Below, one piece after another: positions 29,047 to 37,098 of a stretch of DNA of 38,066 nucleotides. Position 1 is the stretch's first letter. Each line of letters begins with the position of its first letter. The DNA is taken from NCBI GenBank assembly GCA_027024445.1, contig JALVSJ010000274.1:1-38066 (forward strand), written 5' to 3'. Below the pieces are notes generated by a model, which made no database searches, was not told where the DNA came from, and saw only the letters and a list, made by a program, of their open reading frames with translations. Made by a program: the position numbers and the translations under genes. This DNA comes from Desulfobacterales bacterium (lineage in GTDB: Bacteria; Desulfobacterota; DSM-4660; Desulfatiglandales; Desulfatiglandaceae).

Positions 29047-29496
29047 ATGAAAATATTGTGGCCAAATGATTTGTCCAAGTGCTCAGAGGGGGCTATTCCG
29101 TATGTAAGGTCATTTGCCAAACACTATGATGCCGAGGTGCATGTGCTCTATGTAATGCAGGATCTCGCCAAGCACGAATCATGGTATGGTGAGTTTAACC
29201 ATAAGACCATAGAAAAGCTCCAGCAATGGGAAGAAAAGAAGGCGCGTGAGAAACAAGAACAACTGTGCAGGAAGTATTTTGAGGACTGTAAGAAATTTGA
29301 AAAACACATCAGGGTGGGCGATCCGGCAACTGAGATCCTCAAGTTTATTGAAACCCAGGGGATAGATGCTGTGGTAATGTGTAGAAAAGGCGAAGGCAGC
29401 ATGTTCAAGATGGGGAGCGTGGCAGAGAGGATTGTACGGAATGCACCGGTCCCCGTCGTCACTGTCCCAAGCAAGAATGGGGCAGGGGAACAATAA
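29047..29496 (+). CDS. Universal stress protein family (UspA-like)
   Basis: MKILWPNDLSKCSEGAIPYVRSFAKHYDAEVHVLYVMQ...IDAVVMCRKGEGSMFKMGSVAERIVRNAPVPVVTVP. ATG 29047 after GAGGGGGTG; the track uses GTG 29038. Confidence 0.88.
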   Translation: MKILWPNDLSKCSEGAIPYVRSFAKHYDAEVHVLYVMQDLAKHESWYGEFNHKTIEKLQQWEEKKAREKQEQLCRKYFEDCKKFEKHIRVGDPATEILKFIETQGIDAVVMCRKGEGSMFKMGSVAERIVRNAPVPVVTVPSKNGAGEQ

Positions 29497-29527
29497 ATGA
29501 TGGAGCTTTTTACCACAATAATCAAGG

Positions 29528-30460
29528 TTGGCGGGAAAGTTGCCGCAAATTACAAAAGGAGGCCACGCTGTCAATTTTACCCCTTCCTTCCTGGATCAAA
29601 TCCTATCTAGTGTTGCAAGTAAGAGCTTTTATCCGCTACAATCCTTTCAAGAGAAAGAATATTCATACAAAGGCGTAATTTTTTCCCTCTGTCCAGGACA
29701 AATAGATCAATTGGGGGACAACCAAAATCTTAATGCGAGGTCCGTAGTGTCTCGAAAACTAAAGGGAAGGGCCCTTAAGAAAAGGATTGAGACCCTCATG
29801 CAGAGCGGAGATTCATCTGCCGTCAAGGCGGAGATCCTGCTGTACCCTCCCCGGGCTGTGATAAACCCATTGTTTGGCCTCCTCCTTAGCACTAACCCAA
29901 GGGTGAGATGGAATGCAGTCGTGGCCATGGGCGATACCGTTAACAGGCTGGCCCAGGAAGATATGGAATCAGCAAGGATCATTATCAGGCGCCTGATGTG
30001 GCAGCTTAATGATGAATCAGGGGGCATAGGATGGGGATGCCCGGAGGCAATGGCCGAGATCCTGGCAAGGAACAGAAAGCTTGCAGAAGAATTCGCTCCC
30101 ATTGTTATCTCATATGTCCGCCAAGACGGAAACTTCTTGGAGCACGAACCCCTGCAGCCCGGGGCTATTTGGGCAGTTGGTCGTCTAGCACATGCATGGC
30201 CAGATCTGGCTGCGGGCGCAAGTTTTTACATTGTACCATTTTTGAGTTCAACCATACCCCATATACGAGGCAACGCTGTGTGGGCTCTGGGAAAGATCGG
30301 AGACCACACGGTCAAAGAACTGCTTGTCCCTCTTCTTGAAGATTACTCTGAAATAGAAATGTACAGAGATGGACAGCTCGTTCGGACAACTATAAGCGAG
30401 CTGACAGCTGAGGCCCTGTCTCTGTTGAAAGGAGAGAAGGGCCTCAAAGAATCAGCATAG
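29528..30460 (+). CDS. HEAT-repeat-like protein (resembles DVU0298 family)
   Basis: NPRVRWNAVVAMGDTVNRLA...IPHIRGNAVWALGKIGDHTVKELLVPLLED HEAT-like repeats. Confidence 0.75.
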   Translation: MAGKLPQITKGGHAVNFTPSFLDQILSSVASKSFYPLQSFQEKEYSYKGVIFSLCPGQIDQLGDNQNLNARSVVSRKLKGRALKKRIETLMQSGDSSAVKAEILLYPPRAVINPLFGLLLSTNPRVRWNAVVAMGDTVNRLAQEDMESARIIIRRLMWQLNDESGGIGWGCPEAMAEILARNRKLAEEFAPIVISYVRQDGNFLEHEPLQPGAIWAVGRLAHAWPDLAAGASFYIVPFLSSTIPHIRGNAVWALGKIGDHTVKELLVPLLEDYSEIEMYRDGQLVRTTISELTAEALSLLKGEKGLKESA

Positions 30461-30497
30461 AAGGTCTGAACCAGGGAAGCTTTTCCGGCAGAGGGCC

Positions 30498-31919
30498 TTA
30501 CAGGGCCTGTGCAGGCTCCTGGGTATCGGCCAGAGCACTTTGTTCTTGGGTTTCCGCTAAGGATTCTTCTGCTGTGGAGAGATATTCCTCCCTCCATATT
30601 TTATCAGCATATTTTGCCCATCTTGAAGCGTAGGCGTCCATTTGATCCTTTTTCACGGTGTATATTTCCTCCGCCCCCGGGTGGGTAAAGCTGGGTCTGC
30701 AAATCTCAATCACTTCCCTCATTATATGGGGATTGTCAATGATCATGCATGGCCTCAGGTGATTTGTGTTGTGTGGCTGCCGCGAGCGGATGTGACGGAA
30801 CAGGTGGCTATTTAAGGCCTCTTTGAGAGGTTTTTCATGGATATTGTCCACCGCGATATGGGTGTAAACACAGGGTTCTACATCGCCCTTGGCATTAACG
30901 TGGAAGTATCGCCTTCCCCCGGCTATGCAGCCCTCCACATAAGGGCCGTCATTCCAGAAGTCCAAAACGAACATGGGCCTGGTGTTTCTAATCAGGTTTA
31001 CCTGTCGCCTCAAATGATCACGTTGTTTTGGGGTGACCATGAGGGAGAAGTCAGCTTTCCCGTTAACCGGAATGTAAAGGAAATACATCTGTGCGAACGA
31101 CCCCAGGGAGATCATCTTGTCAATAAACTTTAATGATGAGACCGTGTAGACATTTTGCCTGGTGACAGTTGCTGAGGTGCCAATTATAACCCGTGCCTCA
31201 TTGAGGTACTCAAAGGCCTTCATAATCCTCTTGTATACGCCTTTGCCCCTCCATGCGTCGGTCTCCTTTTCGCCACCCTCGATGCTTATTACCACTGCGG
31301 TATTACCAGCATCGGCAAACCTCTGGGCCTTCTCTCTGGTCATCAGGGTCCCGTTGGTGTACACCTGAAAGAAGATGTTCGGGTGCCGTTCGAGAAGAGT
31401 AAAAAGATGTGGGTACACCAGCGGCTCGCCTCCAAGGATCGTAACAAAATGGATGCCCAGTTCCTCGCATTCATTGAGAAGTCTGTCGGCCACTTCAAGA
31501 GACAACTGAGGCCTCATCCCGTAGCCCAGTGTGTAACATCCCTTGCACCTCAGATTGCAGTGAAGGGTCGGGCTCAGGATCATAATAAAGGGTGGGCGGA
31601 ACCCCAATTCCTTTTCCCATTTGTCCCTTAGCTTCCCACCTTCGAACCATGCTCCATTGAAAAGTGTTTGGAACAGTCGGACACGCCTTTCAGTAGGCAG
31701 ATACTCAAGCACCCTATGGAAGAGTTCTTTGGCTGGATGACCAGGAGTTTGTAGCAGCTTCCGGACTTTCCTAATTCCGTTTAACACTTCTGGGTCACTG
31801 CTGAGCCATTCGGCCAGGTAAGTAAGGCGAATCAGGTTTTCATCTGATATCTTGGGCAGCAATCTAATTATTGCCCGAGCAGCCTGCTGTGTGCCGTGTT
31901 CTCTAATTGTTTTTCCCAT
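30498..31919 (-). CDS. Radical SAM protein with C-terminal Cys-containing extension
   Basis: PTLHCNLRCKGCYTLG (CxxxCxxC), GGEPLVYPHL, ISIEGGEKETDAWRGKG; later CIAGGRRYFHVNAKGDVEPCVYTH. Confidence 0.92.
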   Translation of the reverse strand: MGKTIREHGTQQAARAIIRLLPKISDENLIRLTYLAEWLSSDPEVLNGIRKVRKLLQTPGHPAKELFHRVLEYLPTERRVRLFQTLFNGAWFEGGKLRDKWEKELGFRPPFIMILSPTLHCNLRCKGCYTLGYGMRPQLSLEVADRLLNECEELGIHFVTILGGEPLVYPHLFTLLERHPNIFFQVYTNGTLMTREKAQRFADAGNTAVVISIEGGEKETDAWRGKGVYKRIMKAFEYLNEARVIIGTSATVTRQNVYTVSSLKFIDKMISLGSFAQMYFLYIPVNGKADFSLMVTPKQRDHLRRQVNLIRNTRPMFVLDFWNDGPYVEGCIAGGRRYFHVNAKGDVEPCVYTHIAVDNIHEKPLKEALNSHLFRHIRSRQPHNTNHLRPCMIIDNPHIMREVIEICRPSFTHPGAEEIYTVKKDQMDAYASRWAKYADKIWREEYLSTAEESLAETQEQSALADTQEPAQAL

Positions 31920-31964
31920 GGCTCAAACCTCCTTTCTTACCGAGGGGGGCTTGTGGTGGCCGAT

Positions 31965-32261
31965 TCACTTGCCCAGCAATTCTTCGATTATTTTCTTGAC
32001 CTCGCCCCTCTTGTTATCTTCCACCGTTACTCCTTTTTCTCTCAACCAATCTTTGTACACGCGGCCGATCCCCCCGCATATGACCTTCTCCACCCCAAGG
32101 TCTACGAGCCTTCTAGCTATATCAAACGGTGACTCTGCCCCAAGATTCCATCGGGCTTCCTGTTTTACCGAGGCATTCTTGATCTCCACGAGCAACACCT
32201 CGGAAGAGGCGCCAAAATGAGGCGCAACCCTGTCCTTAAACAATGGAATTGCGATCTTCAT
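31965..32261 (-). CDS. NifX/NifB-C-terminal-like (dinitrogenase Fe-Mo cofactor biosynthesis) domain protein
   Basis: MKIAIPLFKDRVAPHFGASSEVLLVEI...LVDLGVEKVICGGIGRVYKDWLREKGVTV; ATG 32261. Confidence 0.88.
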   Translation of the reverse strand: MKIAIPLFKDRVAPHFGASSEVLLVEIKNASVKQEARWNLGAESPFDIARRLVDLGVEKVICGGIGRVYKDWLREKGVTVEDNKRGEVKKIIEELLGK

Positions 32262-32292
32262 CTGTCGCCTCCGGCTTGCTATATTAGTACAT

Positions 32293-32308
32293 AGCAATCG
32301 CCATGCCT
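32293..32308 (-). promoter_or_regulatory. Sigma-54 promoter AGGCAT-N5-TTGCT (minus strand)
   Basis: Minus strand AGGCATGGCGATTGCT, GG-N10-GC spacing, about 32 bp upstream of ATG 32261, downstream of an EBP gene. Confidence 0.82.
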
Positions 32309-32406
32309 TAAGTTAAGTTCGAGGGGGGATTAACAAAATGCTAAGTGATTACTGTAGGTTATTAATGAGAGAGAAGTTTGGGATCTATTGAAAAGGCAAG
32401 TGTGAT

Positions 32407-32421
32407 GTTTCAAGCTGAAAC
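32407..32421. promoter_or_regulatory. Candidate enhancer/UAS palindrome GTTTCA-AGC-TGAAAC
   Basis: Perfect 6-3-6 dyad about 100 bp upstream of the sigma-54 promoter, with two further GTTTCA copies adjacent. Confidence 0.6.
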
Positions 32422-32453
32422 TGTTTCACCTCAGCGTTTCAACTCGGTGGCAT

Positions 32454-33827
32454 CTATTCAATTCCATATTTTTTGATTTTTCGCCACAGGGTAGTACGGC
32501 TGATGCCCAATTCTCTGGCTGTGGCGAGCCTATTGCCTTTGTGTTTTTCCAGGGCCCTGCGTATCCTTTCGGCCTCTTCCACAGCCAATGATCCGGTTGC
32601 AGGCCTGTCCAGCCTGTGCTGTTGGGCCCATTCCTTTAGGTCTTCAGGTAGATGTTCCATCCTGATATACGTTTCCTTGCATAAGATATAGGCGTATTCG
32701 ATGATGTTCTCTAACTCCCTAATGTTACCTGGAAAAGGGTAAACCATGAAAAAGGCCATCACCTCAGGGCTCACTCCCTGGATAGCTCTACCTTTTAGCA
32801 GATTGTATTTGTGAATAAAATGCTCCACCAGTAATGGTATGTCTTCCTTGCGTTCTCTTAAGGGGGGCAGGGCGATTTTGACCACGTTGAGCCTGTAATA
32901 GAGGTCTTCCCTAAAGGTCCCTTCCTTAACCATTTCCTTGAGATCGCGGTTTGTTGCTGCCACCACTCTGAAGTCCGTCTTGATTGACTTGGTGTGGCCG
33001 AGAGGCGTGAATTCTCCCTCTTCCAAGACCCTGAGCAAATCGGCCTGAAAGGCAAGGGAAGTGTTACAAATTTCATCCAAGAATAAAGTTCCCTTGTCAG
33101 CTAACAGAAAACGGCCCGGCTTGTCCCTGGTCGCCCCTGTAAAGGCCCCCCTGGAATATCCAAATAGTTCGGACTCCAGCAATGTATCTGGCAGTGCGCC
33201 ACAATTTATGGCTACAAAAGGACCGTCCCTGCGGGAGCTTAAGTTGTGGATGGCTCGGGCAAAAAGTTCTTTGCCCGAGCCGGTAGGGCCTTCTATAAGT
33301 ACCGGACTGTCGCTCTCCGCAATGTCAGGCAGGACAGCAAATATTTGCCTTATCTTGGGATGTCTTCCCACAATGTCTTCTGGCGAGTATGTGCGGGCCA
33401 CCTGACGACGCAGACGCTCAAGTTCTGAAAGATCCCGGAAGATCTCGATTACTCCTATAATGTCTCCAGCTTCCGTGGCTAAAGGGCAGGCACGTAAGCT
33501 AACAGGGACTTGTTCGCCTTGCTTGTTAATCAAGAATGCCGGGATATCACGTGGACTAGTTCCTGCCTTTACTACCTGATCTAGAGGGCACTTTTCTGTG
33601 CAGATGTCGGCCCTGATTATGTCAAAGCAGAACTGTCCCACAGCATCCTTGCTAGAAAATCCGGTCAGAATTTCCGCTGCCTTATTAAAAAAAGTAATCC
33701 TCTTGTCCAGGTCTATCGTAATGATTCCCTCACTGATACTCTCCAGAATTTTACAACAGGGATGAAATTCCCCTTCAGGAATTCCACATCTGAGAATACT
33801 GAATTTCCTGTGCTGGTTTTTAACCAT
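32454..33827 (-). CDS. Sigma-54 dependent regulator, PAS + AAA + Fis HTH (EBP3)
   Basis: GPTGSGKELFARAIHN, GAFTGA, GTLFLDEICN, HTH NRLATARELGISRTTLWRKIKKYGIE. Confidence 0.95.
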   Translation of the reverse strand: MVKNQHRKFSILRCGIPEGEFHPCCKILESISEGIITIDLDKRITFFNKAAEILTGFSSKDAVGQFCFDIIRADICTEKCPLDQVVKAGTSPRDIPAFLINKQGEQVPVSLRACPLATEAGDIIGVIEIFRDLSELERLRRQVARTYSPEDIVGRHPKIRQIFAVLPDIAESDSPVLIEGPTGSGKELFARAIHNLSSRRDGPFVAINCGALPDTLLESELFGYSRGAFTGATRDKPGRFLLADKGTLFLDEICNTSLAFQADLLRVLEEGEFTPLGHTKSIKTDFRVVAATNRDLKEMVKEGTFREDLYYRLNVVKIALPPLRERKEDIPLLVEHFIHKYNLLKGRAIQGVSPEVMAFFMVYPFPGNIRELENIIEYAYILCKETYIRMEHLPEDLKEWAQQHRLDRPATGSLAVEEAERIRRALEKHKGNRLATARELGISRTTLWRKIKKYGIE

Positions 33828-33952
33828 TTATAAACCTAACTAAGGGTTTCCCTTTAAAGTTATTCTTAGCAATATTTTGAAGAAATACAAATAATTTCTT
33901 GGTAATTACTTGATCTTCTCTAAAGGAAAGAGCAGCTTTAGAAAGAAATTTG

Positions 33953-33981
33953 TTGACACTCAATAGACGAGATGCTAATAA
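33953..33981 (+). promoter_or_regulatory. Candidate sigma-70 promoter TTGACA-N17-TAATAA for rrf2-cydAB
   Basis: TTGACA 33953-33958, 17-bp spacer, TAATAA 33976-33981. Confidence 0.65.
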
Positions 33982-33997
33982 GATAAAAAAGGTCTCA

Positions 33998-34010
33998 TTA
34001 ATCCTATTAA
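33998..34010. promoter_or_regulatory. Candidate Rrf2 operator TTAAT-CCT-ATTAA
   Basis: Perfect 5-3-5 dyad between predicted TSS and the rrf2 start. Confidence 0.35.
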
Positions 34011-34024
34011 AAAGGTAGGGTTCA

Positions 34025-34492
34025 ATGCGCCTAACAAAAGCCAGTGAATATGCAGTACGTTGCGTGCTTTTCTTGGCCACAAGCGGCAAACACAAGGTTG
34101 TTTGCCGCAAAGATATTACCACGGCGATGGATATCCCCGACCAGTTTCTTCGCAAGATCGCCCAGCAATTGGCAAAAGCCGACATTATAGACATAGTGCA
34201 GGGACCAAAAGGAGGCTACAGGCTGTTGAAAGATCCCGACAAATTGACTCTGCTTGAGGTGGTGGAGGCAATGATTGGAAAGATATGTCTGAATGAATGC
34301 GTGGTGGACCCTGATTTTTGCTTCCGCAGCCCCACATGCTCTGTTCACAGGGTATGGCAGAGGGCAACAGACCAATTGCGACAAACCCTCAAAGAATCCA
34401 CCTTCTCCCATCTGGTGGCGGAAGGCTCATGCATCCCTGATGATATATGCGCAGGGTCAAGCGGCACAGAAGTAAGAGTGGGGAAGGTTTAG
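34025..34492 (+). CDS. Rrf2 family transcriptional regulator, probable Fe-S type
   Basis: MRLTKASEYAVRCVLFLA, GGYRLLKDPDKLTLLEVVEAMIG, Cys cluster CLNECVVDPDFCFRSPTCSVHRVW. Confidence 0.92.
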   Translation: MRLTKASEYAVRCVLFLATSGKHKVVCRKDITTAMDIPDQFLRKIAQQLAKADIIDIVQGPKGGYRLLKDPDKLTLLEVVEAMIGKICLNECVVDPDFCFRSPTCSVHRVWQRATDQLRQTLKESTFSHLVAEGSCIPDDICAGSSGTEVRVGKV

Positions 34493-34555
34493 ATATAGGC
34501 CTGTGGCCAAGAACCCGGATGTATCACCTTCAGGCAAAGGAAAGGAGGGCAGGTT

Positions 34556-35860
34556 ATGGACGTAGTAACACTATCTCGGTTGCAATTTGCTGTTGCAACG
34601 CTTTTTCATTTCCTTTTTGTTCCCCTGACTTTGGGCCTTTCCATTCTGGTGGCCATCATGGAGACCAAATATGCTCGGACAGGCGATGAGACCTATCTCA
34701 AGATGACCAAGTTCTGGGGAAAGATATTTCTTATCAACTTTGCGGTGGGAATAGTTACGGGGATAACCCTGGAATTTCAGTTCGGAACTAACTGGTCTGG
34801 ATATTCCTCCTTTGTGGGAGACATATTTGGCTCACTGTTGGCCATTGAGGCAACGGCTGCTTTTTTCCTGGAATCCACGCTCATCGGTGTTTGGATCTTC
34901 GGGTGGCGAAAGCTATCCGCCAAAGCCCACGCTACCGTCATGTGGTTTGTGGCAGGGGCGTCAACCTTGTCTGCCCTCTGGATTCTCACCGCAAATGCCT
35001 GGATGCAACATCCAGTAGGCTATGTGATTAGAAATGGCCGGGCTGAGTTGGCCAGCTTTGGAGCGGTGGTGACACAGAAATTTGCCATACTGGAGATCCT
35101 CCACACCCTCAGTGCTGCATATATCCTCAGCGCCTTTTTTGTGATGGGAATCAGTGCATACTATCTCCGGAAAAAACAATTGGTGGATTTTTTTACCAGG
35201 TCCTTCCGCATAGCACTTGTTTTTGGCCTGATCTTCTCCTTTTTTGAGATAGTTGAGGGTCACATCCACGGTGCCGACCTGGCGGAAAAGCAGCCAACCA
35301 AACTTGCAGCCCTTGAGTCCCATTGGGAGACCAGCAAGAGAGCCCCCATCTACCTGTTTGCATTTCCTGATGAGGATAATTCAAGGAATGCGGTGCAGAT
35401 CGGACCTATCCCCGGGATGCTAAGTCTGCTCGCCTTTCATAATCCCGATGCAGAGGTCAAGGGACTAAGGGATTTTCCAAAGGAAGATCGCCCGCCAGTG
35501 CTGATAACATTCGGAGCCTTCAAGTTCATGATAGCCCTCGGGTTCTATTTCGCCCTTGTGACCCTGGTGGGTATGATTAAAAGGGACAAGCTCACCGAAA
35601 GTCCCGGGTATCTCAGACTGATGCTATGGTCGATACCTCTGCCCTATATAGCTATAGAGCTTGGATGGGTGGTGGCAGAGGTAGGCAGGCAACCATGGAT
35701 TGTTTACGGTGTCATGCGAACGTCTCAGGCTGCCTCTCCGATTGTGGCCTCGCAGGTGGCCATAACACTTGTGGGCTTCATAGTGGTATATGGACTGCTC
35801 GGGGCAATTGCTGCATACCTGATGGTGAAGCACATAAGAACAGCGCCTGAGCTTGCATGA
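34556..35860 (+). CDS. cydA: Cytochrome bd ubiquinol oxidase subunit I (short Q-loop)
   Basis: LSRLQFAVATLFHFLFVPLTLG, GVWIFGW, HPVGY, GWVVAEVGRQPWIVYG. Confidence 0.95.
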   Translation: MDVVTLSRLQFAVATLFHFLFVPLTLGLSILVAIMETKYARTGDETYLKMTKFWGKIFLINFAVGIVTGITLEFQFGTNWSGYSSFVGDIFGSLLAIEATAAFFLESTLIGVWIFGWRKLSAKAHATVMWFVAGASTLSALWILTANAWMQHPVGYVIRNGRAELASFGAVVTQKFAILEILHTLSAAYILSAFFVMGISAYYLRKKQLVDFFTRSFRIALVFGLIFSFFEIVEGHIHGADLAEKQPTKLAALESHWETSKRAPIYLFAFPDEDNSRNAVQIGPIPGMLSLLAFHNPDAEVKGLRDFPKEDRPPVLITFGAFKFMIALGFYFALVTLVGMIKRDKLTESPGYLRLMLWSIPLPYIAIELGWVVAEVGRQPWIVYGVMRTSQAASPIVASQVAITLVGFIVVYGLLGAIAAYLMVKHIRTAPELA

Positions 35861-35911
35861 CTGAGGCCTGGCCATTCCACCCTACCTCAATAACAGAAAG
35901 GGGGTAAAAAG

Positions 35912-36940
35912 ATGGTACTTCAAACTATTTGGTTTTTGTTGTGGGGGCTCCTGTGGGCCATATACTTTGTGACGGACGGTTTTGATCTCGGTATAGGAGC
36001 ACTGCTTCCATTCTTGGGCAAAACCGATGAAGACAGGCGAATAATGTACAACGCCATGGGACCATTATGGGACGGCAATGAAGTATGGTTGATAACTGCT
36101 GGAGGAGTGACTTTTGCTGCGTTTCCCAAACTCTATGCTGTCATGTTCAGTTCGCTTTATTCCGCATTGATGCTTATCCTATTCTGCCTCATTGTGAGAG
36201 GGGTCTCCTTTGAGTTCCGAAACAAGGTGGAAAGTACAGCATGGAAAAAGGTATGGGACACCTGCATGTTCCTGGGTAGCGCACTTCCGGCTATCTTGCT
36301 CGGGGTAGCCTTTGCCAATATTTTCCGGGGTCTTCCCATTGACCAGAACGGAATTCTACACGGTAACCTTTTTAGCCTCCTGAATCCATATGGTTGGCTT
36401 GGTGGAGCCCTTTTCCTTGCCCTTTTCCTTGTCCATGGGGCCACGTGGCTGGCCATGCGCACAGAGGGCGATTTGCATGAGCGGGCATCAGCAGCGGCCA
36501 ACAAACTTTGGTACTATATGGTTGCAGCGGTTCTGGTATTCTTGATCGTGAGTGCCTTTGCCACTCACCTATATGACAATTACCTTAGGCACTTTGTACT
36601 TTTCATTGTCTTGATTATTGCTGTCATCACGATCATTGCTACAAAGGTCTCTCTGGTAGCAGGTAATTTTGGGCGGGCTTGGATCTGGTCGGGCATTACC
36701 ATTATCAGTGCCACCTTTTTTGGAGTAATCGGGCTTTTTCCAAATATGTTTCCGTCTACTATCAATCCCGCCTACAGCCTGACAGCCTTCAACGCATCTT
36801 CAAGTACACTGACTCTGAAAATTATGCTTATTGTTGCGTTGATATTTGTTCCCATTGTTCTCGCGTACCAGGCGTGGGCATACCTGATGTTCAGGGGAAA
36901 GATAAGCGAGGAAGAGCTGGGCTACGATGAGGGGTATTGA
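35912..36940 (+). CDS. cydB: Cytochrome bd ubiquinol oxidase subunit II
   Basis: QTIWFLLWGLLWAIYFVTDGFDLGIGALLPFLGKTDEDRRIMYNAMGPLWDGNEVWLITAGG. Confidence 0.95.
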   Translation: MVLQTIWFLLWGLLWAIYFVTDGFDLGIGALLPFLGKTDEDRRIMYNAMGPLWDGNEVWLITAGGVTFAAFPKLYAVMFSSLYSALMLILFCLIVRGVSFEFRNKVESTAWKKVWDTCMFLGSALPAILLGVAFANIFRGLPIDQNGILHGNLFSLLNPYGWLGGALFLALFLVHGATWLAMRTEGDLHERASAAANKLWYYMVAAVLVFLIVSAFATHLYDNYLRHFVLFIVLIIAVITIIATKVSLVAGNFGRAWIWSGITIISATFFGVIGLFPNMFPSTINPAYSLTAFNASSSTLTLKIMLIVALIFVPIVLAYQAWAYLMFRGKISEEELGYDEGY

Positions 36941-36972
36941 ACTGGTAAGACTCAGAAAATAAGGTGTCTTCA

Positions 36973-37005
36973 GCAAACGGGATTTTTTTGAAAAATCCCG
37001 TTTGC
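36973..37005. terminator. Strong perfect hairpin between cydB and flavodiiron gene
   Basis: GCAAACGGGATTTTT-TTG-AAAAATCCCGTTTGC, 15-bp perfect stem; no clear trailing T-tract. Confidence 0.7.
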
Positions 37006-37098
37006 ATTATGGTCAGATAGGTATTATGTTTTTGGCAACCCGCATACTCTGCAGATCAAAAGCGAGTATGTGGTAAAATCGTTTATGGAGGTGAAAAA

